Positions 41,870 through 51,774 of a stretch of 64,000 nt of DNA are shown one piece after another. Source of the DNA: Byssochlamys sp. IMV 00236. Taxonomy: Eukaryota; Ascomycota; Eurotiomycetes; Eurotiales; Thermoascaceae. Positions within the stretch are counted from its first letter, which is position 1; every line of letters starts with the position of its first letter. The notes under the pieces are model-generated. The model was not told where the DNA came from, searched no databases, and saw only the letters and a program-made list of their open reading frames with translations. The stretch spans positions 1-64,000 of the forward strand of contig MSJH02000512.1 in assembly GCA_001931875.2 (NCBI GenBank), in the 5' to 3' direction. The translations under genes were made by a program, and so were the position numbers.

Positions 41870-44422
41870 TCAGAACTTGGACCCAGTAGGATCAAAGCGG
41901 GCTTCCGCCCCAGAACTGGGTGATTTAGAATCCATCGACGCCCGGAGATCCAGCAACTTTGCGCTTCCAGCGCTGACATGGCGAACGTGTCCTCTTCCGT
42001 AATCGACACTCGTCGCACGTTGGATTTCCGCTTCTTCCTGTTCTCCTTCTTCTTCGTCCACAGGGCTGTTATCTCCCGAGACGGATAAGACCTCCGCGCT
42101 CTGGGCAGTGGGCACATTTTGGACATGATCGAGAAGAAGTCCTGCTTTGGATTTGGGTCGATTGGATGGGCGGATTACAGTTGGCCGTCGGCCGATACCG
42201 ATATGCCATGTCTCCGCCGGCTCTACCTCAGGCTCGGGCTTTTGCATCGGGAGACTATCGCTCTCCCTATCACTATCGGCACCCATCGCACTGCTACTCG
42301 CCCTACGCGCACCGGCAAGAGAATCCCGGCATTCTTCGTGGCTAGGCGTCAGCCTGGCGAGATCTTCATCGCCAACGATATCGTCAGCTTCTCTGGATTC
42401 GGCATAACCTTCGAGCTTATTCCCACTGGAGGCAACACTGTGTCGAACGGGGCTGTTGGCGTGCTGCGAAATACGACGCAGGAATTTGCCGGACATCCAA
42501 GATCCTTCCGAGTCAACGGACGCAAGAGAACGTGACAGGAGAGCGCTGTCCGGCCGTGTTTCGACGCCACTTTCCCAGGAACGGTGTCGACCGGCTGATC
42601 GCCCAGGAATGGGTCGACCGATCGTTTGCTCGAGATCGTCGTGGAAAGAAGCCTGCTCCGGGGAGGGCATATCTGGAATGGTTTCAGGAATATCAGGTGA
42701 CTGTAACCGAGACTCCGGAGGTGAAATCGGAAAGTCACCCAGGTGCTCTGTGAACTTGGATTGCGAGCGTTTGACCGTGCCGACACGCAGGAAACTTCTC
42801 TGAGCCATTCCAGGTGAAGTCCCCGTGACTGACGGAGGAGCTCTCGAGAAGGACTCTCGCGATGTGTTGGAGAATTCGGAAGGCGCGCGTTGAGCACGAT
42901 CCCAAGAGCCTCTCTTGAGGCGAGAGCTACCGCGGCGGAAGAAGGTCGACCATCCGTTCATACGCTTGCCGCTGTTGTCCGATGGGCGTCTTTCATGATC
43001 GATCGTCCTAGAGCGGTCTGATATCGACTCCGAAGAAAACCCAGGGTGCTGCGACGTACTCGTTCCACTGGGATCCTTTGTAACGGGCGAGGGACAAGGA
43101 GAAATACTGCTCCGCGAGATTTGCATATCTTGGGACAAAGCCATGCTGTCTCTCTGGGCCATCTTTTCGGCACGGATGGAACTGTCATCCAAGGTCCCAA
43201 TGACATGCACGCTTTCCAGAGAAGCACGATTGCTTTTTGGCAAGCGACCATCGTTCGATGGACCTCGCAGCCACGAACCAGATTGCTGAGAAGACGAACC
43301 AGCCTTGGCCCCGGAATCGTGCTCATCTTGGTCACGCGAGACTGATGCTCTGTGTGTGTCGAGAACGCTGCGTCCGCGGCGGTCTTCAGTCCCCTGTTCA
43401 CGATCATCCGAAGGCCCAGCTTGCTCTTCCCGCCGACGCTCTTGCTCTCGTTGACGCTCAGCCCTGCGCTGCAACCTGCGCTGCAGCCTTTCCTGGTCAG
43501 CAATACGCTTCTTTTCCTTCCGACGGCGATCCCGTTCCAGGAGTTCCCTTAGAGCTCCAGCATCCAGATCGTCGGCCAATTCGTCGATTCTCTTTTTCGG
43601 GTTGAGACTTTCCTCCGGGATGGTCGCCTGTTTATTTGAGGCCACGGACGGTCCCTGGCTCCTGGGAGTTTCGTATCGGGGCGGCTCACTGTACCGAATC
43701 GCAGGTCGTGGGGTCCAGGCAGCAAATGTGTTGACCTTGAAGGTATACGATTCGGACCCATCTGTCATGGAGGAACCCGGCGAGTCTCGAACAGGAAGGC
43801 TCAGGTCTGAAGCATGGCGATCTGAACGGCTGATTACACTACCAACCCTCCTCGTATCGCACGAGCTGGACACGACATTCGATGCGCCAGTACGTCTCGG
43901 GATGTTCACAGGAGATGAAGACATGGCCCGGATCTCCTGCTCCCTTGAAATCTGTTCTATCTTCCGCTTGCTGAGTCTCTTCTTCAAAACCGAGGGTCCG
44001 GTGCTGCTGGGCTTCCTTCGCAACACTGATGCGCTCCTCGAGACAGACAGTTGATCTTGACCGATGCTGGAGTGCGATGCCTGTTCAAGGCCGTAGGGAC
44101 GCTGACCAATGGGTTCAGTTTTCGCTTTCATGGGTGGATGATTCGGTTCGATGAACCTCGTCTGCGGAGTGGTTTTTGCTCGACGAGGGGGAGGCGCATC
44201 TTGCCCTGGGATGGAGGATTCGTCTGGAGTTGCTGAAGCACGGTTCTTGCGACGCTTGGATTTCTTGCGAGAAGGCTTCCGTTTGGGTGAGATGGCAGCC
44301 TCTTGAGGAGGTGCAAGGATAGACTCTGGTTCCTGAGCAGCGTACATCTTCTCCACTGTTTCAGGTCCCGCCAGCGGAGTGCTGGACCGCCTACCCTTGC
44401 GACCAAAAGGCCATATCGCCAT
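41870..44422 (-). CDS. Large Ser/Arg-rich, mostly disordered protein with a coiled coil
   Basis: Single uninterrupted frame of 850 residues, ATG at 44422 with codon use like neighbouring genes. The N-terminus MAIWPFGRKGRRSS is short and conserved-looking, followed by Lys/Arg-rich clusters (RKPSRKKSKRRKNR) that could direct nuclear or membrane association. Residues about 275-340 form a highly charged Arg/Glu coiled coil (ERDRRRKEKKRIAD region). The rest is Ser/Pro/Arg-rich low complexity with many short Ser-Pro and Arg-x-x-Ser potential phosphorylation sites. I recognise the general type of conserved serine-rich mould protein but no function. Length without introns is unusual for this window. 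Confidence 0.8.
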   Translation of the reverse strand: MAIWPFGRKGRRSSTPLAGPETVEKMYAAQEPESILAPPQEAAISPKRKPSRKKSKRRKNRASATPDESSIPGQDAPPPRRAKTTPQTRFIEPNHPPMKAKTEPIGQRPYGLEQASHSSIGQDQLSVSRSASVLRRKPSSTGPSVLKKRLSKRKIEQISREQEIRAMSSSPVNIPRRTGASNVVSSSCDTRRVGSVISRSDRHASDLSLPVRDSPGSSMTDGSESYTFKVNTFAAWTPRPAIRYSEPPRYETPRSQGPSVASNKQATIPEESLNPKKRIDELADDLDAGALRELLERDRRRKEKKRIADQERLQRRLQRRAERQREQERRREEQAGPSDDREQGTEDRRGRSVLDTHRASVSRDQDEHDSGAKAGSSSQQSGSWLRGPSNDGRLPKSNRASLESVHVIGTLDDSSIRAEKMAQRDSMALSQDMQISRSSISPCPSPVTKDPSGTSTSQHPGFSSESISDRSRTIDHERRPSDNSGKRMNGWSTFFRRGSSRLKRGSWDRAQRAPSEFSNTSRESFSRAPPSVTGTSPGMAQRSFLRVGTVKRSQSKFTEHLGDFPISPPESRLQSPDIPETIPDMPSPEQASFHDDLEQTIGRPIPGRSAGRHRSWESGVETRPDSALLSRSLASVDSEGSWMSGKFLRRISQHANSPVRHSVASSGNKLEGYAESREADDIVGDEDLARLTPSHEECRDSLAGARRASSSAMGADSDRESDSLPMQKPEPEVEPAETWHIGIGRRPTVIRPSNRPKSKAGLLLDHVQNVPTAQSAEVLSVSGDNSPVDEEEGEQEEAEIQRATSVDYGRGHVRHVSAGSAKLLDLRASMDSKSPSSGAEARFDPTGSKF

Positions 44423-44956
44423 GGCGTCCGTTGTATCTTACTCCCGGCCAGCTGTAATTGTGTCTGCTCAGCACCGGTGGTGAGCCCGTCCCAGGGCGCT
44501 CACGCAGCCAGGTCAGACAATGTAGCGGTGTTTTGAGGATGTGAGATCGGCTGGGGAGGTGACGGAATTCATGGGTGACGGTTGAGCACGCGATGCGATA
44601 AGACGCGAGACAGTCTTGGACAGAAGAAGAAAAAGAGAAGAAAAAGATCTGGCAATGGGTCAGATTGGTCTGTTCTCGCTGGGACACTAAGAATGAAGCG
44701 TTGTGCAGTTAGGACGTTTCAACACTGGGAGTAGTAACCACGCGGCTCTTGTCAGGTCGAAGGACTGATGTGGCGGAGGAAAAGATGGTTCGGACCAGAG
44801 GGCTTTTCTGGCGCAGTCGCTTAACGGGAATAGATGCGACCGGCCCGCTCCAAACGGAGACCCAAAATAACGTCAAACGGCGGTAGTTACCAGTGGCTTT
44901 GCGGCGTTGATGGGGGCGCTAATAAATCATTATTATTGTACCCAAGGGAGATGAAA

Positions 44957-44992
<36 letters not shown>

Positions 44993-46463
44993 GAGTAATA
45001 ATAGTAATAATAATAACAATAATACCCAGGTTCTCTTTATGGAGAGAGCTTAACTACCAGACAGACAGTAGTTCATCGGGGGGCCGTTGGGGCCTTGCAG
45101 AGACTTTCAGGTCGTCCAGTGCAGGTCCAAGTCTTCGGGCTCAGACCCGCTGTCGTTTCCCCTCCCTTTTTCTCTCTCTTTTCATACTAACTAACTAGTT
45201 CATTATTATTTTTTGTGTCCTTGACTCCTTGGTGGCTTACTCTACTCCGTACTCCTTTTTGTGTGTGACGATGACTCCCCCCCGTATTGGGCTGGGGAGC
45301 AGCGGGTCGACTAGAGAACGACAAGCGTGCGATCAGCGGATAGCCGGACGGCTGTTGGCGTCGACCAGCGGGCGAACCGCTAATCCCACAAGAAGTTCCA
45401 TGTCTCTCAACCTTCGACAGTGGGCCCTCGCGGCTTCGAGTCGAACTGCTAAACAGAAGCAGCAGTGGACCGTTCAAGACCCTGGGAACGTGGTGGTCTC
45501 GATGGTCGACGGACAGCCGCCAAGGCCAAAAAGAAGCGTTGTGATTATTGTTCCAAGGTTCCTCCAGAAATCGATAGTTAAGAGTGCTATCCTCGAATAC
45601 TACTACTGATAGTGTGGCTAACTCCAACAGCTGTTCTGCGCTCTGTCTGTATATACTATACTGGTAACGTGAATGGCAAGATGGATCGCTCTGCTTCCTT
45701 CGCTGACGGCATTATGGGACCCGTTGGGATGGCACTGATATCGCATCGCATGCAAGTTGTACTCTCTCTCTGTTAGATAGAGAAATCGGTAGAAGAGTGA
45801 ATCTTTATCAGGCACCCATGGCAGACGGCCAGTGCGAAACGTTCCTGCGTCCATTTGGCTCCAAGTTGGCAGATGTGAGACATCTTGCGACAGGTACAGA
45901 AGATCACTCACACCCCTGTCCGCAGTCAGCTGCCACTTGGCAGCAGTCCAAGTAGAAACACCAGAAAGAGAGAACAATAATCATCTATCTCTTTCATACT
46001 TACTTGGTCAAGCCCTGCAAAGAATCGAGGGACACCGGCAATCACTGACGTGTCAGGACAAAACCCGAGATAGCAAGTGGATTGTCGCGATTACCGGGGT
46101 CTCACACCTCGGTGCAAGTGCCGCATCAAAAAGATAGACAAGGATTTCAGCACGACGGCTGTCTCTTGTTTGCTTCCTATCCGAAGCATCATACCATTTG
46201 GAGCATCCACCGCTCTGCAAAACATATGCAAGATGTCGTCTATTATTGGAGAAGGGGGATTCGGATCGCATCGGTTTTATCTGCAAGTTTGTGGCTCTTT
46301 ACCATTCCTTACCATTCACAACGCCACCAGCGATCCACCCGATGAAGCTTAGATAGATCAATGCTTGCGAACAAGGCGGCAACTGGATCGTTCCCGGGGA
46401 GCTGTGGCGTTTGACACGATGTAACTGGTTTCGAGAGGATATAGATCTCCATCCGCAAAATGC
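44423..46463. other. Intergenic region with (TAG)12 microsatellite
   Basis: Promoter of the 850-residue gene at the left, then low-complexity DNA including the microsatellite listed separately and a TACTCCGTA 9-mer at 45243-45251. Opposing open frames at 45187-45627 are not supported as genes. Confidence 0.55.
44957..45026 (+). repeat. (TAG)12 microsatellite followed by imperfect AAT/AGT repeats
   Basis: Twelve perfect TAG units lie at 44957-44992, continuing as imperfect AAT-rich triplets to about 45026. Likely polymorphic in length between strains. Confidence 0.9.
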
Positions 46464-47196
46464 ATGTATGACGAGAACAGGTACTCATTCGGCCAGCTCG
46501 GTATCTTGGTCGAATCGTGGATGTTGTCGCCATCTTCCCCGACGGACTAGGACGTCTTCTCGCGATTCCCATTTGTGCCTCAAGGGAGTGGCACGCAGGC
46601 TGATGCATACTGGCAGACCATTGCGGCCTTCTGTCAACGGCATGGCTCTACTGAGCTTTTTGAGGACTTGACCGGACAACACTGAGATGAGATTTCGTTG
46701 CACGCCTCTGGCTCCTGCGCAGCGCGAATATGTCCAAGAATATATAGAGATCACGTTGTCGCATATTATACTTTACTTTCTTCTACGTGCGAGGTTCCGC
46801 GGAGGCTTGGCCGTCGGGCTTTGAGCACTTGGTGATCTTGGGGACGGGCACAAGAGTAGTTAATACTTCGTGCATGGCCAATGAGTTTTTGCATGATCTG
46901 GGTTCCACTGAGCCAGGTGTCATTTTCCCCCCACCCTAAGAGACTCAAAAGAGCGACAGTCTACGGAGTAACTGCTGGAGGATTCTTTCCATTGGAAATC
47001 AATCACTTGTCACAATGTCGTCAAGGATGTTGATGGCTATCTGGAATCACTGGGTCGGATGCCTGACGCGGCATCATTCAGGAACGCCACGCACGTACCC
47101 TGCCGCAAGGATATACAGCACCTTATCTCACCGCTATCTAACTGGAGTTTTTCCTCATGCTCTTTCTCCCTGGCATCTTCGAAAGAGAAGCGATGA
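46464..47196 (+). pseudogene. Degraded coding region upstream of the tRNA-Ile gene
   Basis: Two plus-strand stretches read like real protein. The first, 46464-46685, contains RYSFGQLGILVESWM, an in-frame TAG at 46548-46550, then RFPFVPQGSGTQADAYWQ and LFEDLTGQH before a stop. The second, 47011-47196, reads HNVVKDVDGYLESLGR followed by MPDAASFRNATHVPCRKD and ends in a stop. They are separated by 320 bases of non-coding DNA. I do not recognise the family. The internal stop and lack of splice joins suggest a remnant. A TACGGAGTA 9-mer (46962-46970) lies between the pieces. Confidence 0.35.
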
Positions 47197-47528
47197 AAAC
47201 GCGATAGAGGACATGTCTGTTTATATCGGCGTGGATATTGCTCTTATATTTCGCAACAGCTGATCTGATTCTCAGAGCTGGTGGCGAGTTGCCCAATGAA
47301 CAAATCATCATTGGAAAGTTTATCATCAACTCTTCTATCGGACTCATCAACTCTTCTATCGGACGAACTACCAATCACATATATACTGCTGGCAACAACT
47401 ACGACAAATGGATGTGACTCATGCTCTCATGGGTAGTTTGGTATGTAGGTCGACGAAGTCTTCCCGATTGGGAAGAAATCCGCAAGAGGAACTTGAGATC
47501 TTATACGGATGTGTTATTCAACTTGGCC
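47197..47528. other. Flank of the tRNA gene
   Basis: No gene seen. A short direct repeat of ATCAACTCTTCTATCGGAC occurs twice near 47325-47363. Confidence 0.6.
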
Positions 47529-47602
47529 GGTCCCGTAGCTCAGTCGGTTAGAGCGTGGTGCTAATAACGCCAAGGTCGCGAGTTCGACCCTCGTCGGGAC
47601 CA
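47529..47602 (+). tRNA. tRNA-Ile (AAT), intronless
   Basis: 74 bases fold as a complete cloverleaf. The acceptor stem GGTCCCG (47529-47535) pairs with CGGGACC (47595-47601), discriminator A47602. The A box reads TAGCTCAGTCGG and the B box GAGTTCGACCC. The anticodon loop CTAATAA gives anticodon AAT (IAU after modification), decoding isoleucine AUU/AUC. A T-rich polymerase III terminator (ATCTTTTTTTCT) follows directly at about 47603-47614. All stems are well paired, so it is probably functional. Confidence 0.95.
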
Positions 47603-49288
47603 TCTTTTTTTCTCCCAGAGCCGTCCGTTGTACGGAAAGGGACCTGATGTTTTTGGACGAACTTCGGATATTATTTTATTTCTTTGTTTTAGTTACCCGC
47701 TTTCTGATTATATCCAAGATATGTTTTGCATGAGGGTGCTCTACTGGCATATGGTCAGACCCGGTTGGTTCTACCGGTTAACACCTCGTGGAGAATAATA
47801 AGTCTTCAGTACGAGGAAGAACTACTCCGTATATTGGACTCTTACGCCAAGTCCTTTTGCAGTCCTGACCCCGTCAGATTTCAAGTCGGACGGCAAGTGA
47901 GACATCTAGATCCTCCTACTAACTGAAACCGACCAAACCCGAGCATATCAGCTTGGATTTGGAGGGCACGCAGTATCTTCTAGAATCGACACGCATGACA
48001 GAACTCCCTGGAGTTCTATAGAAATCTAGACGTACAGAGTAACATTGTGCTTGTTGTTTACTGTTCCTAACTTCCTACTAACAAGTAAACTTGCCTTTAG
48101 TTCCTAGCAAAGTACTACGTAATAATAATAATGACCTCGGGAGTCGGCATCTCACCTACCTAGATACTAGCGATTTCCAAATACGGACAGCATGGCAGCT
48201 GGCCAGTACCTAGGATGAAAAGCTTTTGTAGCTTGTTCGTTCAGTTCTTATGATACTCTGCACGCCAAGGAGGTCTAGAGTTAATGTATAAGACATTCTT
48301 CGCGCCCTACGATCGAGAGGAGTAATAATAGAAGACGTGGGCATCAAACTACCTTAGATATACCCTAGCTGAACTCAAAAATAGAAAGCCACTTCCTGGC
48401 TTAGGTTCTTGGCTTGAGCTGGAGGGCAAGCTCTGGACCTCAGACTCCAGAGTAGAAGATGTGAGAATCGAGAAGATTACCTCCTGCTACTGATAGTACC
48501 CATCTATTCGAGCGGAAATGATACCCAATCTCATGGGACGGATTTGGGAATCAGGTCTTCTTTCCTTTTCTTTTGTATGGAAGAAGCAAGTATCCATATC
48601 TAGAGTAGAGACTAATTAATTAACTAAAAGTCAAAGCTCTGAACGAGAGAGATTTGAAATCAGACGACACTTGCGTCTTAACTATCGGGATCTTTTTCCA
48701 GGATTGGACTTACTTAGCTAGTCGTGTGTACTATTGAAGCCAAGAGAACTAGTTTTTCCCCTGATTTGGAGATTACTACTACTTGCTCGTATAACTAGTT
48801 ACTACAGATAGGGATACGATACGTTCTTCCATTATTACGATCATGTTGGATATTATTTCCTAGGTCCAATTTTCTTTCTTTTCATTATTCGAAGTGTTCA
48901 AAGTCCCTATGTGCAATTCGGTGCGAGTTCTGGATCTATGTAGTATGAGTACTCTCATCTTGTAATTCCAGGAAAGAGAAATGGACACTTAGATAACTAG
49001 AGCGATTGTGGTATTATTGTTGAATGACTATCAATATTAATAAATATGTCTCGAAGAGCGGTAGTTAGTTAGCTGGCTGTTAACCCACTGCCCCACCAGG
49101 CACGAGGCCGGAAGCTTAACTGTAAAGTTGTCGGCTCGACACTTTTTGCTGCACTATCTAGTAACCTTTCTCCGGATCGCTGGAATCGATTGCCTTGTAT
49201 CTGCTCCGGAAGATAGGAGCGGATTGCCGCAATATCTACCTGCAGACCATCTGCAGCCTGAACACGGCCGGGTTTCCCGTCTCCCACG
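47603..49288. other. Gene desert between tRNA-Ile and the NECAP gene
   Basis: AT-rich with no convincing gene. It has the pol III terminator at the left, a TACTCCGTA 9-mer at 47823-47831, and a string CTTGGATTTGGAGGGCAC (about 47952-47969) that recurs with one change at the window's right end. The last 250 bases are the NECAP promoter. Confidence 0.55.
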
Positions 49289-50194
49289 ATGTCGAATCTC
49301 ATCGACCCCGCGACGGGCCAACAGCTCCCCACGGATGCTATCCAGCGCGTCCTCTTCGTCGCCCGTCCCGTCCATGTCTATGCCATTCCACCCCTGACTT
49401 CGATGAAAGGTTATAAGGCTGCGGAATGGACCGAACCCGATCCTCGAACTGGACAGAGCCGGCAGATCTTCACGGCCCGCCTCCGCATTCTCGAGACCGC
49501 CATCCCCGCCCCGATCACCGCTGGCGGTGATCAGCAACAGGAGCAAGTGAAGACCGATATCGTGTTGGAAGATGCGGACAGTGGAGCTCTTTTTGCTGCG
49601 GCGCCGTATACGGACCCAGAGGCGGTAGAGCATGTGCTGGACTCGTCGCGCTTTTTTGCTATCCGTGTCGTTGGAGAAGGACGCAAGGCAGTGCTGGGCA
49701 TCGGCTTCGAGGATAGAAGTGAAGCCTTTGATTTCGGTGTCACTCTCCAGGAAGCACGGAAAGTCCTCGGTTTCTCGGACAGCACTGAGGCTACTGTGTC
49801 AGGCTTACGAGGCGCCAAACAATCGTCGTCATCAAAACCGCAGCCGGAGAAGGCCCCGTCAAAGGACTACAGTCTGAAACCCGGCCAGACGATTACTGTG
49901 GACATTGGCAGCAAACGGCGATCAGCGGAGATTAAGAATACTTTCAGTTCTACTACCGGTCAGGAAGATGACCAACGGGCACTGTTTTCCATTCCGCCAC
50001 CTCCTGGTCCTGCGACCGGTATAGTGTTTGATAACAGCGGCGACGACAGCAACGCATTTCCTATTTTGGCACCGCCTCCCTCTGCGAGGGACACACGTTC
50101 TGAGCGAAGGAGACCACGCCCTCAATCTGCTTTGCTGGCGGGCCAGAAGGACGAGTTCGGCTTCGACGATGGTGAATTTGGCGAGTTCAAATGA
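49289..50194 (+). CDS. NECAP-type adaptin-ear-binding coat-associated protein
   Basis: Single exon, 301 residues. The N-terminal 170 residues match the PHear domain of NECAP proteins (DUF1681): QRVLFVARPVHVYAIPP, the TARLRILE block, SSRFFAIRVV, and LGIGFEDRSEAFDFGVTLQ. The C-terminal 130 residues are Pro/Ser/Gly-rich and end in DEFGFDDGEFGEFK, an acidic-aromatic tail of the kind that binds adaptor appendage domains. NECAP proteins act with AP-2 and clathrin in endocytic coat assembly at the plasma membrane. Length is close to animal NECAP1/2. The start is the first ATG of the frame. Confidence 0.92.
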   Translation: MSNLIDPATGQQLPTDAIQRVLFVARPVHVYAIPPLTSMKGYKAAEWTEPDPRTGQSRQIFTARLRILETAIPAPITAGGDQQQEQVKTDIVLEDADSGALFAAAPYTDPEAVEHVLDSSRFFAIRVVGEGRKAVLGIGFEDRSEAFDFGVTLQEARKVLGFSDSTEATVSGLRGAKQSSSSKPQPEKAPSKDYSLKPGQTITVDIGSKRRSAEIKNTFSSTTGQEDDQRALFSIPPPPGPATGIVFDNSGDDSNAFPILAPPPSARDTRSERRRPRPQSALLAGQKDEFGFDDGEFGEFK

Positions 50195-51653
50195 TTGCGT
50201 TGGATGGGTACTACGGCCATCGATTAAAGTACATACATATATGAAATGCTTTCTGTACACGGGACTGTTGAGTTTGGACATCGTGGCTGGAAAATTTATG
50301 ATACCACTTTGATATCGATCTTTCTCTCAATGATATAGAGGGCGTTTATGCAACTTGATTCTACCATTCATTCTATGAAACCCCCTGCGGACTGAATTGC
50401 GTGATGATTATCTAGAGCGATCATTATATACTTTGTCAAAAGCTTTGTTGGATTCTGTTTTCAGTGGATACCACAGTGATACACAAAAGATGTTTGAATT
50501 CAAATAGCCACTGGAACGCCGCAGAATGCGTGATCATTGGAAAAGAAGCAACGACACTGCAGCTAGGCCGAGTAGAGGCGTCCCGACGATGCTGTGGTGT
50601 CAAGAATAAAATATTGGTTTCCCATAGAATGAAAATCAAACAGACCGACAACATTAGCTGACCCACTAGAAAAAACATCTAGCTATATAAAAGATCTCAG
50701 CTGTAGTTGAGTTTTCCAAACCGGATTTATGCAACGTCAAAAACACACAAAGTTAGTCACCGCCAGCGGTCGCGTCCTTTGCATCGGGCATATCGTCACC
50801 GCGCCTGTCCTAAAAGTCCTGATTCCGTACGCGTCACAGACGTGCGATATCGAGGGTAATTTCGTTCATTTCTTGTAGGATGGTTTCTTCCTCAGTCGAT
50901 TGGGTTCTCGCCTCTCTAGCGTACGGTATCTCCGGCTCGCATGTCGGCTTAGCAGCTTCTTTATCGACCAGGTAGCCCCATTATCGTTCTCGTAGAGAGA
51001 TTCTCTTCGTTCTCTCCGTTCCGGGCTGGAGTTGTCATTATAGTCCTCACTAATGGCGGTGGTCAATGGCGCTGCGTCCATTTTTACCCCTCTCTCTCTC
51101 TCTCTCAACGAACTGGGCGCGCAATGTGTTAAATCGGACCACGATGCCCCGAGAGAAGAAATCGAGACAACTTCAAGAGAGGTTCACAGAGACCAAGTAT
51201 GTGTAAACAGGAGGGTTTTCAGGAAAAAAGGCCTCAGGCGCAAACAGTCCAAGTTACAGCGGGCAGGCAGCGTCTTGGTATTGCTCGGTAAACATTGATC
51301 GGATTCGCGCTTGCAGGGATGCGGGGGTGCGTGTAGGGATGGAACGCAGGCTAACATCAAGAGAAGGAGAACATATATATATATATATTTAATCTTCACA
51401 GGCTTTCAGAGAAATTAGATTAGATATCCATGACCTCATCTACTTTTCCTGATCGTAGTAGTAGAGAAAGTAGGGTACTTGGTGGGGTGCAGATGGAGAA
51501 TAACATTGAGTAAGTATAAGGCTGTACCATGGTCGTCATCCGGCGCACTCCGTCTTCATTATTTCGGTGTGTGTGATATGACAACTGCGAACTAGATAAT
51601 TTAAATAAAAAATTATCGAGTATCCGCCAATCATTCTGCTTTTTGATACAATT
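50195..51653. other. Intergenic region
   Basis: No gene recognised. A CT dinucleotide run lies at about 51091-51108 and an AT dinucleotide run near 51373-51390. Short frames around 50866-51298 oppose each other and have no domain. Confidence 0.55.
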
Positions 51654-51774
51654 GCCCTTGTAGCTCAGTGGCAGAACATAGCACTGTACGAATTTACCAA
51701 TACTGATCAGGACTAAGTAACGAGATAAACACTGTGTTGTTCCACGAGGCTCGCGTCAATCCCGCGCAGGGGCA
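51654..51774 (+). tRNA. tRNA-like element interrupted by about 50 extra bases, probable pseudo-tRNA
   Basis: The ends form a full acceptor stem: GCCCTTG (51654-51660) with CAGGGGC (51767-51773) and discriminator A51774. A perfect A box TAGCTCAGTGG follows. The 121-base span is about 48 longer than a tRNA, with extra sequence starting in the anticodon region (CACTGTACGA...). The D stem has one mismatch and the T loop is one base short compared with the B-box consensus. The termini and core most resemble tRNA-Thr; if read literally the loop could show GTA (Tyr, which normally has an intron) or TGT (Thr). A T-rich tract follows at 51791-51799. It may be an intron-bearing tRNA, but a disrupted copy is more likely. 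Confidence 0.5.

Noticed and set aside
42958..43503. 181-codon frame inside the 850-residue gene, alternative frame
   Set aside because: Overlaps a longer frame with better start and codon use; no domain.
44957..45026. CRISPR-like repeat
   Set aside because: Simple trinucleotide microsatellite without spacers.
45187..45627. Opposing 146- and 126-codon frames
   Set aside because: Both strands are open over the same bases without domain, start context or splice sites.
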